Positions 22,376 to 33,364 of a stretch of 64,000 nt of DNA are shown piece after piece. Source of the stretch: Nigrospora sphaerica. Taxonomy: Eukaryota; Ascomycota; Sordariomycetes; Amphisphaeriales; Apiosporaceae. Numbering within the stretch: position 1 is the stretch's first letter; each line of letters opens with the position of its first letter. The notes beneath the pieces are model-generated. The model saw only the letters and a program-made list of their open reading frames with translations. It had not been told where the DNA came from and searched no databases. The position numbers were made by a program, and so were the translations under genes. The stretch is from positions 4,092,001 to 4,156,000 of the forward strand of contig JAGVVL010000001.1 of the NCBI GenBank assembly GCA_018287875.1, in the 5' to 3' direction.

Positions 22376-25300
22376 AACGAGGGCAGGGCGCATGGACGGA
22401 AGCACATACGGTGTATATATTAGATAAGATAGCGCATTACCTGCCCACCTCTTCCTGCAACCCCAGACGCCATTGCTGGCTTTCAAAGTGGTGGCGATCC
22501 TCCTATCCTAGCAATCAAGAAACATCCCACGCCTCTCGGCCCGGCTCTCCTCAATACCTGTACTTCGCGGACCGCATGCTTTTGCCTAAGGTACTGAGTA
22601 AGGAGCTTACACACACCCAAGTACCTACCCATATGTGTACCACCGGATACTTGACCTACCTACCTCTTACCCTAGGCCCTGGGCGGGTTTCCGCTATCCA
22701 TACTTCCGTCCGGAGATGGAGGTAAGGGAGCGGCACAAGCTCGCATTGCCATGTGTGCAACGGTCCACTGCCGCCACGCCACGCTTGGTCGCTGGCGTCG
22801 CCCCCCCCGAACGCCTCTGCCCAAAAATTGCCGTCTTCTCTGTCACGTTGCCGGACCGTCGCCTACCACGGTACTTTGCTTTTGCAGTTGGTAAATGGGT
22901 AATTTGCTAAGGTAATTCTTTACATGGTACCTTCCCACAACCTACCCCGTGCATCCATGCTTCTACGGAAACGGCTGGAAGAGAGGGGACCACACCTTCC
23001 TTCGTTCCCACGGCGCAGTCGGGGCAACGAGTCGAAACCCGGCCCTGGTACCGCGTACGCCTATCCTTGCGTAGTCCCCGTTTGTATCCCGTAGTGGTAG
23101 GAAAGCTTGCGTAGGTGCTGGAGACGGGCTCGCGCGCTACCCTCAAACCGTCCTCTTCGTGGAGGTAGTTTGGCTACAGGCACCGGGGGGGGCCCTGTCT
23201 GCTAAACACATGAGGGCCACGCTACAGATGGAACGGGGGGAAGGGGAGGTTCAGGCATGCCGGAACTAGGTACGATGTATTTCGTGCGACTAGAACAGCC
23301 AGTAGGCTTGCAAGGGAAAAGCCCGCTGGGCTTGTCTGTGTGGAGGTGATGATGCTGGTCCAAGATGCGTTGGAAGTATGTGTTGGCATCCTGTACGCAC
23401 CTACTGAAATGTATGCGGCTGCCAAACCCCGGACTCGGACGGGATGTGTGGAATGGAAGGGCGAGATGCGTGGAATGAAAGGACGGAGAGATGCACCATG
23501 CGCGCGCGTGTGAGAGGTCCTGTACCGCCCCTGGGCATGTAGGAACATGCTTTCCATCCATCCCATGGCATCCCATCCACGGTGGGAAGTATTCGGACAA
23601 TCTTCCACGGCCAACGCCCGCCCTCTGTATCGAGCACCCGAGGTAACCCAGCTGCATACGCACTGGCTCGGCCGGTTGAGCTTCGCGCCCGACAGCCCAG
23701 AAACTGCCATGCTACCCAAATCCCCATGTGCCGAACTGGGAGGCAATGCCAGGGAGCCGACAAATAAACTTCTCACTCCGGACGGCCGCGATTTGAAGGC
23801 CGGCACCCACGTCCGAAAATGTAAGCTGTACCAACGCGCTTCACGGGCGGTCCCATGCCCCCCATCTCTGGTTGTCAGGTTGCCGGGTTGGCTGCCATTC
23901 AGCGCGCGGGAGGGAATGGTAACAAATTGCGAATGGCCCCTTCTGGCCCACCCCAAGGTCCTCGCTGTGGACGCTGCTGGGGATTGCAGCCGTAAAACAC
24001 TCGCCGGAATTGATTACGGACGGAGCCTCTTTGTCCAAATGAACAAAGATCTACCATGCGTACGCTGTGCATCCTGGCTGGCTGGGATTGCCCTTGGCGG
24101 GCCGGCCTGGCCAGATAACCTCCCCCTGCCCTTATTAGAACCTCCATTCAGCTACAACGACACCACAGACAGCCATCTCCGGTACGCCAATCAAGATGCG
24201 GAGGGCATCACTCCTGGGGAATGCCAGTGGCGCTGCTCAATGGCGGTGTGACGGGTCCTCCATCAGCAGCCGCTTCTTATTGCTCGCTCGCTCGCTCCCG
24301 TCCAATCCCGGGTCCCTGGGTCTTCCCAACCCGCCTGCTACCTACCCGTCGAGCGCGCTGGATTTGGGCTTCTCCATGGCGGTTTCCGGTCGGTGCCAGG
24401 AGATGCTTACTTTGGAAGGACAGAGAGTGGCCGTCTGGGATCCTGCTCTCACGATGGCCCAGGGTTGGTAGCGCTGGCGCCGTGGTAGTCGGCACGCAGG
24501 GCTCCCAAAGCCATGGTGGGCTGGGCATCCCCACCGCAGCCAAGATTGCAACCACGCGTCTCCTCTCTGGCGCGTCCTCGCGTCATTCGGCATGGCTGGC
24601 GTGTGCTGCACCGGCTGGCGGGCGTCCGTCGTCGCCCGGCACTGCCCATCTACGTAGATCAGGGCTCGGCCTAGTTGTGCCAATACGCCCAAGGGCTGGG
24701 CGGGCATGGAGAGCAGTTGCATTGCCCAGGTGGCCCGGCAGCCCGGCAGCCTTGTTCGGGCGTCCGGAGGTGCTGATGGTTAGGGCTGTCTCGGTAGATC
24801 TGCGAGCTTAAGAGACGTCCACGGCTTGGCAGCCCCTTTTCAGGCGCGAGCGCCATGTCTTGCGGGGGCCAATCGGCGTGCACAAAGCCGCGGGCTCGCG
24901 AAAGAAACATCCTGCAGCCAAAGCGAGCCAGGAGCAGGCGCAGGCGCCGGGGAGACAGGGAGCCAGGGCAGGGCCCTCTCACAAGCGGCCAAGTGCCGAT
25001 GCGTAAACGGGATCCCCCCTCCTCATCTCATGGGGCGATTCGAATCCCGTCGTTTGGCGAGCCGGGTAGGACCAGAAAGCCAGGCTTGAAGGGGCAGGTG
25101 TCGACGCTATCTTCAGGCTAAACCATTACTGCCTCCCGGATTCGGAATCATCAGTGGCTGGCATGGGTGCAGGCTAACGCAGGCACAAAGATTGTAGGAC
25201 CGTGATCTGCATACGCCTCATGGCCGATCCATCCGGCCCCGTTCGGGCAGCTGCCTCTGACGCTGATTAGCCCTCGACACACCCCCGTGGACCGCTGCAG

Positions 25301-26077
25301 CTCGGCTCCAGGTCAGACACAGCTGGTCTGATGCACGCGGACGGGTCTGCTGCTAGCCGACCAGACCGCCGGCCAGCACGGGCGCGTTTGGTGTAGACAG
25401 GAAGGCTTGGTGTAGACCCGCGGCCCGGCAACCCAGGCTGGCTGGCTTCTGGGACGGAAAGCCGTCTTGGGTTAGGGCAACAACGAGTGCTCGGCGCTCA
25501 CTATGCGACGAGGGGAAAACAATCCCGGCTCGGCGCGAACCACAGCTGGCCCCCTCTCGTGCCCATGGATCGACCAGCTCAGCTTAAGGGATGCATCCAT
25601 TCCCCCGCGAAAAACGGCGTGTTCTGAACAAAGGACCACTCGTGCTCATGTGCGAATCAGACGACACATCTAAGAAAAGCATTGGCAGTGCGACGCCAGA
25701 CGGCAGGTTCGTTTGATATCAATGAAGGTCGCAGTGGCAACCGTTGATCGGGGCCAGGGGGGGGGAGCCCTGGTCGTCGGCGTCGGCCTGGCCTGCATGA
25801 ATCTCGTTGCACGAGGGAGGCGTGTTCGTGAAACGGGGAAACAACGAACCGGGGACACAGAGAGGGTGGCCTCGTGATGATTAGGCGAATTCGGCTGCGA
25901 GTTTCGCCTTGGTTTCAGACGTCGGCACGCCTGGTTCGTGCGGGGCGGGCGGGCACGCATCTGCCCACGAAAATGGAAACCCTTGCATCAATCAAGGATG
26001 ACAGGGCTGGAGGGAAACGTATAGATGCATGGATGGTCGAGTTCTCTCTTTCGTCCCTCTGGCTGGCCATATCGGGC

Positions 26078-26140
26078 CCTCGAGGATGAAGACGGAGACC
26101 TCGAGGGTGGAGATGAAGACCTCAAGGGTGGAGATGGAGA
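26078..26140. repeat. Three imperfect 21-bp tandem repeats
   Basis: Three consecutive 21-bp units start at 26078, 26099 and 26120. Each begins CCTC(G/A)AGG and ends in a purine-rich GGAGA/GAAGA block. The length is a multiple of three, but no convincing gene covers it. Confidence 0.75.
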
Positions 26141-26264
26141 CGGTCGTATCGTAATTTGCTCTCCCATAGGACTTTCTCTCTGCCTGTCTTTCTCTGTCCG
26201 TCAGCCAGCCCACCCGCTGCTGGGCTTTTCCGAAACTCATCGTCACAAGCGAGGCACTGACAGG

Positions 26265-26318
26265 CCTTGGCTTTCACTCGGGTCTTGGCTTTCATTCAGG
26301 CCTTGGCTTCCACTCAGG
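26265..26318. repeat. Three imperfect 18-bp tandem repeats
   Basis: Units start at 26265, 26283 and 26301. All contain CTTGGCTT and end in CTCGGG, TTCAGG or CTCAGG. No gene is supported here. Confidence 0.75.
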
Positions 26319-26475
26319 CTCCAGCAAACGGACATCGGGGGTTCAAGGCCCTCTTGGCCGGGCGCACGATCACGGGGGACTCAACGATACCTTGGCACGT
26401 CCGGGCCGAGACCAGTCCACCGAGAGAGAGCCTTGAGGGGAGGAGGAGGCCCTATTTGCGTCGCTTGGGCAGCCA

Positions 26476-26492
26476 CCCCCCCCCCCCCCCCC
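26476..26492. repeat. C17 homopolymer tract
   Basis: Seventeen consecutive cytosines, ending in a GGCCC sequence. Confidence 0.85.
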
Positions 26493-27613
26493 GGCCCTGG
26501 GGCAGCACGGCTCGACATTTCGGATGGCGAACAGGTCGCACACAGACCCCGACACACAGACAACGGGGAGCACGTGTCCAAGTCGGCAGGTGAGCCGCCC
26601 CAACGTCGACATGATTCGCGTTCGCATCTCTTCTCGGACGCTTGCGCACGACCCGGTTCATCGTCGACTCCGTACGTAAGCCCGGACGCGACCCCGAAAA
26701 AGGTCGACTTAACTCAGCCTTGCCGGGATCGCCCGGACATCTGAGGCTCCTCCCTGCCATGCGTCCCTTTCCAAGAGGCACGATAGAAAGTCCGCGTCCG
26801 GGCTAATTTTAGAAGGGCGAAGACGGCACGACACCGCGTGTGAGAGAAGTGGTATCACTAGTCGGAGCTTCGCTCGGCTCTTGTGCTTGACAAACGGTAT
26901 ACACATGCAGGGGAACAGGTATCATATCGGCCCAGATTGCCACATTTTCAGCTTCCAGGGGAAACGGCGTGCTGTCAAAAACGAAAGCAGAATAGTAACA
27001 TCTAGGAGATTCGAGTTATCTAAGTACTTACACAGAGGTCTAGTGTGTTAGATGGGAGTGGCATCACCGGTGGAGAAGGTGCCGTAACATTAGATGCGAA
27101 CGAGGGGAGAGGAGAGAGACGGCACAACCCTTCTCGTACATCAGGAGAACTAGCCATGGAGATAAAAAGGTTCGAGGTACCGCACGGTGCCCCGGCAGAT
27201 GAACATGGCAGGTTTTCACCCCCGCAAGCCTGTTCGTTGGGGTAATGTCAGCACATTTCGGTAGGAACGCGTTCCAAAATGCAGGACGGAGACCCATGTA
27301 GAAACCGTTCGGGTCCCACGTCTCGCTTCACGGCCGCGATGGGTAATTATTCGTTGCACAACGGAGCACTGGACCCGGAGGGCTAGGGTGAAGGACACCG
27401 AGGCAATCGGTTCCGTGAGGCTTTGCGCTCCTCCCGACACATGGAGAATGGCCACAGTATGGTGGACTAATGGGGCAAGGAAATGCGCACACCAAGATAC
27501 GCGAGCAGCTTGAGTCGATTCACGTTGGTACGAGAGGACGGTTGAATTGGCGAGAGCGCTGCGTGGCATGTAGTTACGAGGTGGTAGCGAGCTCTGGTCA
27601 AGTATTCTTACAA

Positions 27614-28726
27614 TCACTCGGGTATAATCTCCATCATGTCCAGCCATTCTAATGTGAATGCCGTCACTATCCTGGCCCAGTCCCTCACGGTGGGCATGTC
27701 CAGATGCTCGCCATCATCGTCCATGGTATGCCACACGTCCGGGAAAGGCGTGGGGATGAGGTGAAGGGTGGGCACGCCACGGGCCATAAAGGGGACATGG
27801 TCGTCCTGGACGAAATTGGTGCCGAACTGCTCCGCCTCTCTGGCGGCGTCCGAGAGGAAGGGCGAGGACGGCTTGGTCTCGAGGAGCCCGAGCTTGCGCA
27901 TCCGGTCCTCCACCTTGGCCATGTTCTTGTAGGCCCAGTGCGTGGGCAAGAAGTAGGACGGGATCCTGGGTCGCGCGGCGCCGAGGAGATCGAGCAGGAC
28001 AAAGAGGCTGATCTGGCTCAGCGGGTTGACATAAAGGGACAAGGCCGGGTTCCTCGCCGTCTCCCACTCCTCGGCAAGGGACCGGGCTCCGTAGAGCGAG
28101 TCCGTGTCGGTCCAGGACACGAAAGCCTCCTCCCCGTCCAGCAGGAGGAGTTGAACGCCCATGTCCATGGGACGGGTGCCTCCCAGCTCGCCCAGTGCCA
28201 CCATCTCGTCGTGCATCTGTTTCATGTACTTGTCGACGAACCTCGCGACGTGCATCATGATGGCGCATGGGACCGCGCTGTCGGTGGCGCCGATGAAGTT
28301 CTCGGGCTCGAGCTTGCTGTCGTAATGGGCCACCAGCGTCAGGTAGTTCGCCTGGCCCGGCTTCGTCCACGGCGGCTCCTTACGCACAATCAGGTTGGAG
28401 AAGGGAATCTGCCGGGAGCCCGTCGCCGGCGTCGTCGACGTCGAGTTCTGCCACATGATGGTCCAATCCGGCAACTCCTTCTGGAAGAACTTGACAAAGT
28501 GTTCCTGCGTCTTCACCTGGCCGGGCGTGCCGGGGACGCGGGGTATCAGGATCGGCGCGAGGAGCCCTTTGTCATTGTGGATGTCGAAATCGGCGTCGAC
28601 GAGGGTGACGTTGCGCAGGAAATCAGCCGAGAGTTCCTGGTAGCCATACGCAGGTGCGGCGAAGTGGAGGTGGAGCAGCAAGAAGGTGAACAAGTAGCTC
28701 CATAGGGAGCGGCGCGAGTGCTCCAT
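27614..28726 (-). CDS. Secreted glutaminyl-peptide cyclotransferase (M28 family)
   Basis: The predicted enzyme converts N-terminal Gln of peptides to pyroglutamate in the secretory pathway or outside the cell. One exon codes 370 residues from 28726, where the context GTAGCCATGG is strong; an earlier in-frame Met at 28771 would precede the signal peptide by 15 residues. Residues about 8-28 form a signal peptide or anchor. The M28/glutaminyl cyclase zinc site is visible: Asp149 in GATDSAVP, Glu199-Glu200 in LDGEEAF (catalytic base and ligand by analogy) and His333 in DVWHTMDDD. The spacing matches animal glutaminyl cyclases, which use a single zinc, rather than two-zinc aminopeptidases. Motifs AHYDSK and DDHVPFM support the fold. 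Several NxS/T sites suggest glycosylation. An aminopeptidase function is the main alternative, but the motif spacing argues against it. Confidence 0.9.
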   Translation of the reverse strand: MEHSRRSLWSYLFTFLLLHLHFAAPAYGYQELSADFLRNVTLVDADFDIHNDKGLLAPILIPRVPGTPGQVKTQEHFVKFFQKELPDWTIMWQNSTSTTPATGSRQIPFSNLIVRKEPPWTKPGQANYLTLVAHYDSKLEPENFIGATDSAVPCAIMMHVARFVDKYMKQMHDEMVALGELGGTRPMDMGVQLLLLDGEEAFVSWTDTDSLYGARSLAEEWETARNPALSLYVNPLSQISLFVLLDLLGAARPRIPSYFLPTHWAYKNMAKVEDRMRKLGLLETKPSSPFLSDAAREAEQFGTNFVQDDHVPFMARGVPTLHLIPTPFPDVWHTMDDDGEHLDMPTVRDWARIVTAFTLEWLDMMEIIPE

Positions 28727-29603
28727 GGCTACCTCGGGCCAGCGAGGTTGGGAATCGGCATTGAGATGCAAGTGAATATGCCGTGGTTGGCGAATGGTGA
28801 TGCCTTGTGTATGGCTTGCGATGCGACGGGGAATCCGATACTCCCTGATGTTAGGTACTTGTTGTCCAATACCACGCCCCTAGATGCCAAGCCACAAGTG
28901 GTCAGATGCTTGGCACAGCGAGTGTGGCTTTTCCGGTGTGGCTGACCCGCCCGCCCATAAACGGGCTACAGCTGTATAAGTGCGACACGTGAACTCAACC
29001 ACGTCTCTTATAACTGCTTGGCCCCAGTGCCTATAGGGGTATTAGAACGGCCTGCCATGGGGCAGTCATCACGCGTAGCGTGAATACGCCGCTATTTCGA
29101 GGTTAGTTTAACTTATAGCTCGCACATTAAACGTACTCCTTCAGCTTTGAGCACTTGTTGCCCGAGTCACCGGATCGGTTGAAGGGCAACACGTCTATTG
29201 GCGTCTCTGTACCAACTGACGGTGTATTTTCTCCAGGTGGAGTGTATTCTGGGAAAAATATCATAGGTCTGTCAGTGTTGGGGAAACTTAGCCCGCGGTA
29301 GTCTCGTTCTAGTCCAGAAGATGCTGTCTCCTTTGGTATACGCCTCGGTTTTATATAACTAAAAGGCCTCGTCTATGACACATCCACGCCATATCCATAG
29401 CAACAGGCAGGCAGGAGAGCCAACACAAAATTTGTTCTCGCGCGTAATTCTGGTGAGGACGTATTTATATGGCGTTCCTCGTGCCCATATCTGTTTACTG
29501 GGATTTCCGTACCACATCTTGTCGCGAATACCTCTGCGTTAAGCTCTCCTTTTTTACTCGAAACCTGGTATTCTTGAGCTCTAGACGCCCTCGCCGTTCG
29601 ACA
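28727..29603. other. Divergent promoter region
   Basis: This separates the minus-strand cyclotransferase from a plus-strand gene, so both promoters should be here. It is visibly AT-richer than the rest of the left half. No gene is supported. In-frame Met codons upstream of 29604 exist back to 29469, but their N-terminal extension does not look conserved. Confidence 0.5.
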
Positions 29604-30497
29604 ATGCCTACTCCACCCGCGCAACGAAGCCCCTTGAAGCCCATCGGTGGCAATAAACTACAGGTGCTGTGGCAAAGAGCGGCCCGGAACCAGAAATGTG
29701 AATACAGTTTGCTTGAATGGATGCAAGCGGCGATGGCTGTCCGCCGCGCGTATGCTATCGGTTCCAAACCTCGTCCTCTCATCCCCCTACCCCCGGACAG
29801 AGTACCGGGATATACCGATCAACCGACACAGAAACTCCCCGTACCCGAGGAGGATTATGCGGACCTTGACGAGATTTTCGGATTTGCAGAAGAAGCGGAG
29901 GCCCGGCGGAAGGCCGAGACATGTTACCTCCGGAACCGGCCGCCATGCCCCCTCGGTGCAGTCTCCGCGTCACCGGGCGGCCAGAAAATGCCGATTTGGT
30001 CCTTGAATCGACCAATCCAGGGCTCCTCCAACGCAGAGGGCCCGGAGAGACGCCGCGAGAAGAGCGACCCGGAAAAAGCCATGATGCCGGCAGCCCCTGC
30101 CCGCCGGGTGACCTTTGGTAAGGCCAAGTACTGTCCCACGACGGAGGGCACCGCGGCGCTAACAGACCACAAAGCAGACAGGGTAATGGCCGACGGCAGG
30201 GAAGTCGGCGCCGCCGACGCCACCCAGCGGGCGGGCCAGGGCGAGGCCCCCGCGTGGTCCGCGTATGACAGACACGCCCGGTCCCCGGCGCCTCCGCCTT
30301 TCCGGCGTCCGGTCCGAGCGAAAGTGACCCCAGCGAGGCCGACCCTGACGACGGCCAAAGGGACTACGGCGGTACTCACGGATCCGCCCCCAAAGACAAC
30401 ACCGATGGTGCCGACAATGGCCCAGTGGGACAGTACGCCCGGCTCGCCGTGCTCGGAACTATCCTCCGGGTGCAAATTCTTCTGTCTCAGATTTTAG
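29604..30497 (+). CDS. Hypothetical Pro-rich protein
   Basis: I do not recognise this gene. A single open frame of 297 residues starts at GACAATGCC; it is long for the moderately AT-rich surroundings, which is the main argument that it is real. The N-terminal third contains a helical-looking segment (LQVLWQRAARNQKCEYSLLE) and an acidic patch (EEDYADLDEIFGFAEEAEA). The rest is basic and Pro/Ala/Thr-rich, with a motif RRVTFGKAKYCP near the middle. No signal peptide, membrane segment or known domain is visible. It may be lineage-specific. The C-terminal residues after the Ser-rich stretch could lie beyond an unrecognised splice site. Confidence 0.5.
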   Translation: MPTPPAQRSPLKPIGGNKLQVLWQRAARNQKCEYSLLEWMQAAMAVRRAYAIGSKPRPLIPLPPDRVPGYTDQPTQKLPVPEEDYADLDEIFGFAEEAEARRKAETCYLRNRPPCPLGAVSASPGGQKMPIWSLNRPIQGSSNAEGPERRREKSDPEKAMMPAAPARRVTFGKAKYCPTTEGTAALTDHKADRVMADGREVGAADATQRAGQGEAPAWSAYDRHARSPAPPPFRRPVRAKVTPARPTLTTAKGTTAVLTDPPPKTTPMVPTMAQWDSTPGSPCSELSSGCKFFCLRF

Positions 30498-31205
30498 TTC
30501 AATGCGACCCTTGCGTGGTCAGCGGTGGGTGGGATTTGCTTCGCTGGCTTTGCCCTCTTTCCAGTCGACGGCGTTAAGGGGGTTTTCGAAATGGGTCCAC
30601 TGGTGGTTTGATTACTTGACGAATAGCCATTATCAATCTCGTGAGCCTACACCCAGCCTTGGCTTGGGTCGGGCCCCGGGATAAGCGTTGGAGTTGATTT
30701 ATACCCCTTAAATCATATGGTCTGGGCAGCGAGGGAGGTAACGCAACGGATTTAATAGACTTAATCATCACCACTTCGTCTCCCCCCGCAGTGCTATGTC
30801 AGGTGCTGAGAACCAATCAGCAAAGACTGAACCATGCTGTGGGCAAATGCAACCCTTTCCCTACCGATGCTACAGTTCAGGCCTTAGAGTACACGCAGAA
30901 GACGAGGAAATGCTCTTCTCTGCGCTGTAGTTTCCCACCCGTCGGGCGTCTTGAGCCACTTAGCTGCTAGTCTTCCTCGGAGAAATCCACTGGTGGCTGT
31001 CATCCAAGCTTCCCCTATCGCCTTCCATCTCTTCTTCTCCGGGGCTTCTTTCTCCTTGGGCACGCTCTCCTCAAGTCACCTTCTTCTCGTGTCTGGCCGG
31101 GTTCGTCTTCACCCCAATGGCGCGCGCGAAGTCTGCGCCCGCTTTGGACTCCAAAAAGACGCAGAAAACGTGGTGGGATACAAGCCTCGGGGCGAGCTCG
31201 GCGCC
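30498..31205. other. Intergenic region between convergent genes
   Basis: No supported gene; presumed 3' UTRs of the flanking convergent genes. Confidence 0.5.
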
Positions 31206-32172
31206 TTAATCGTAGAGTAACTTCCAGAGCCGGGCGTGCCAGCCGTGCCGGTGGGTGATCTTGACGGCGCGGACAAAGGACGCAAGGTGAAGTAATTCCA
31301 TATCGCGGCCGTGTGACTTCCTCACGGCTTCCGTTACCTTGGCCATCTTCTTCTCGGCAATCTCTTTCATGACGGGGATATCCCAGTGGTGGCCCATGAG
31401 CCAGATCTTGACGGCCGAGAGATACGACATGCGCAGTTCCCAAACGTTCTCGCAGATCCAATCTACGAACACAATTAGATCTCCGGTGGGGGTTGGGCGA
31501 CGAGGCGAAAGAGGCGAGCGGGAAAAGAAACTGGCATCGACTGCCGGGGCTCGCTTACTTCCGCTGTAACACGTTTCCCTGCGATGATTCAGATTAGCAT
31601 TCCCTGGTACTTCCCGCTGCGCGTGGCCCTGCCGCTCCCATCATCTAGCCGAGGCTCCGTGGTGCGGCTCCTGAAGGACGTACGTGCTCTGATGGCTTCG
31701 CCAAGTTCCCACTCACAGGACTGAATAGAAAATATCGTGCGACTCGCACTCTATGAACCGAGGCACGCCTACTAGGCGGTACTTTTGACGAAACGACTGG
31801 TAAGCAATGACCTCGGGAGGGGGAAGCCCAGAGGGTGGTTACCTTGGATTGGATGCCATCGAGGCCTTCCAGTGCCTTTCTGAAGAAGCCGGAACCCTGA
31901 CGAAGTACGCGGTTGTCGCAAGGGAACTGCACCTCCATGTAGACGACCTGCACGTCCTCGGCGTGCGATGACATCTCGCTGGCCATATTGCCCACAGAGC
32001 CCGTGTAGGTGAGAGTTGGGTCCGTCTCGGCGTCGAGTATATCGATGTTAGTCGACTCAAAGCGGCTGATACTGGAGTAATCGTCGCCTGCGTCAGCTAC
32101 TGCATCCAGGTTTCCCCTCATCGGGTCCATTCGGAAGTTCCTGCCTGGGGCTTCATTAGCATTGCCATCCAT
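31206..32172 (-). CDS. Small BTB/POZ-domain protein, four exons
   Basis: BTB proteins mediate dimerisation and often act as adaptors, for example for cullin ligases. The exons are 31843-32172, 31717-31796, 31559-31578 and 31206-31462. The introns are 46 bp (GTAACC...CCAG), 138 bp (GTGAGT...CTGAAT...GCAG) and 96 bp (GTAAGC...CTAAT...GTAG). All phases agree and give 228 residues. The BTB signature reads through the junctions: VVYMEVQFPCDNRVLRQGS, GFFRKALEGL, then VPRFIECESHDIFYSVL with a CYSG motif, as in the usual FxCHxxxLxxxSxFFxxAL ... LLxYxYTG pattern. A helical region follows, with LSAVKIWLMGHHWDIPVMKE and KKMAK, equivalent to the part after BTB in many fungal members. The third exon is only 20 nt. 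The 46-bp first intron has a weak branch site, so that junction is the least certain. Confidence 0.75.
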
Positions 32173-33364
32173 TTCCGTTGATCAGCCCAGCCGTCGTAAC
32201 CAGATTACCACTTTGTTCTTGGCCCCCAAAAGCGAGAAAGTTATGCTGCGTGCCCGCAGCTGTGGCCATCGCGTTTGCTTGACTCGTCCGTGATGGAAGG
32301 AGAAAAGTATCGTGGCTACCGTTTCGGGAGGAGGGTGTTCGGTGCCTACTCTGGATGGTTGGGAGGTTAGTACCTTAGATCCCTACTTAACCTAGGCAGG
32401 GTGAGGATGTACCCCCATGCCGCACCCCATAGAATTCGACGGCGACTGGATGGGTCGCGATATTGGGGAGAAACCCGGCAACCGGGATGACGAAGCATTG
32501 AATGCGGATGGTTTTGCTTGGAGGCCTTGAACAGCATTTGTTCTGGATGGGATTTATGGCCGCATGAGGGAAGGCGCCGGGCACAACTGACTCCCGTTGA
32601 GTGAAGGAGAGCACGTTGCTCGAGAGGGACTGTGCAGTCTAGGCTGACGTGACCCGTGATAGCGGGTCGCTGGCATTGGCATCGCAGTTAGCCAAGCAGA
32701 AATGCTAGAGCTTGGAAGGCCTCCAAGGTTGTCAATAGTTCATGGATACGGTTTCTTCCTGTCTGCCCTCGTTGTAGTGAGCATGTGCCTGGTTATGCCC
32801 ATTTACCTGCTGAACAACATCGATTCCCATGGAAACACGACGCCAAAATTACGGACCAAGGCATCGGCATCTCCGCCGTTGCAGTAGTCAACCACATCAC
32901 ACACCGTTTGCCATGGCAGGATGAGAGCTTCAGACTGAATTTGACGTTCTCGTAAATTGATCAGGTCTAGTCTAAAACTCTGCGACATGTTGACAACGGA
33001 GGCGATATAGGACAGTGGAATTGCTCGGTAGAAGCGACTGATTCACCACGGTAGGGAGAGGTGTATATCATACGCCTGCATGGCGGCGACCGTGGTCACA
33101 TAACAGATCCCCAATCATCCGTTGTGTAAGAGCCCGCTGGCTTGCGAGGTCCGTATTATATATCTGTCAAATCCAAATCCACAGAGGTTCCTACCACATA
33201 TCGTGTACACATTATCCTCGTGAGATATCATACTTGCAACCAAAGATTCCAGCAAGCATAACCCCGCTTAACTCCTTGCTTTCTCCGTTTGCACATGTTC
33301 CCAGCAAAAACAAAACCAAAAACAACGCGCGACGGCGAAATGAGACGCCAACGTGGAAGGGAGG
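32173..33364. other. Intergenic region
   Basis: No gene supported. It is AT-richer than average and contains a TACCTTAGATCCCTACTTAACC-like run of CCTA/TAGG elements near 32361-32398. Confidence 0.45.

Larger units (their letters stand above)
20336..27613. other. 7-kb gene-poor region
   Basis: I can support no gene in this 7.3-kb stretch. The ORFs are short or have shuffled-looking composition on both strands. It contains G11 (about 21564-21574), G19 (22357-22375) and C17 (26476-26492) tracts, two families of short tandem repeats (26078-26140 and 26265-26318), and TACCTACC/AGGTACCT elements (22228-22270 and 22610-22672). It could hold noncoding RNA or decayed genes that I cannot recognise. 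Confidence 0.45.

Noticed and set aside
23547..24251. 234-codon plus-strand ORF with a similar ORF opposite (23222-23956)
   Set aside because: Both strands are open and neither reads like a conserved protein.
25026..25060. GATTCGAATCCC sequence resembling a tRNA T arm
   Set aside because: The flanking bases do not form a T stem, and no acceptor, D or anticodon arms can be folded upstream.
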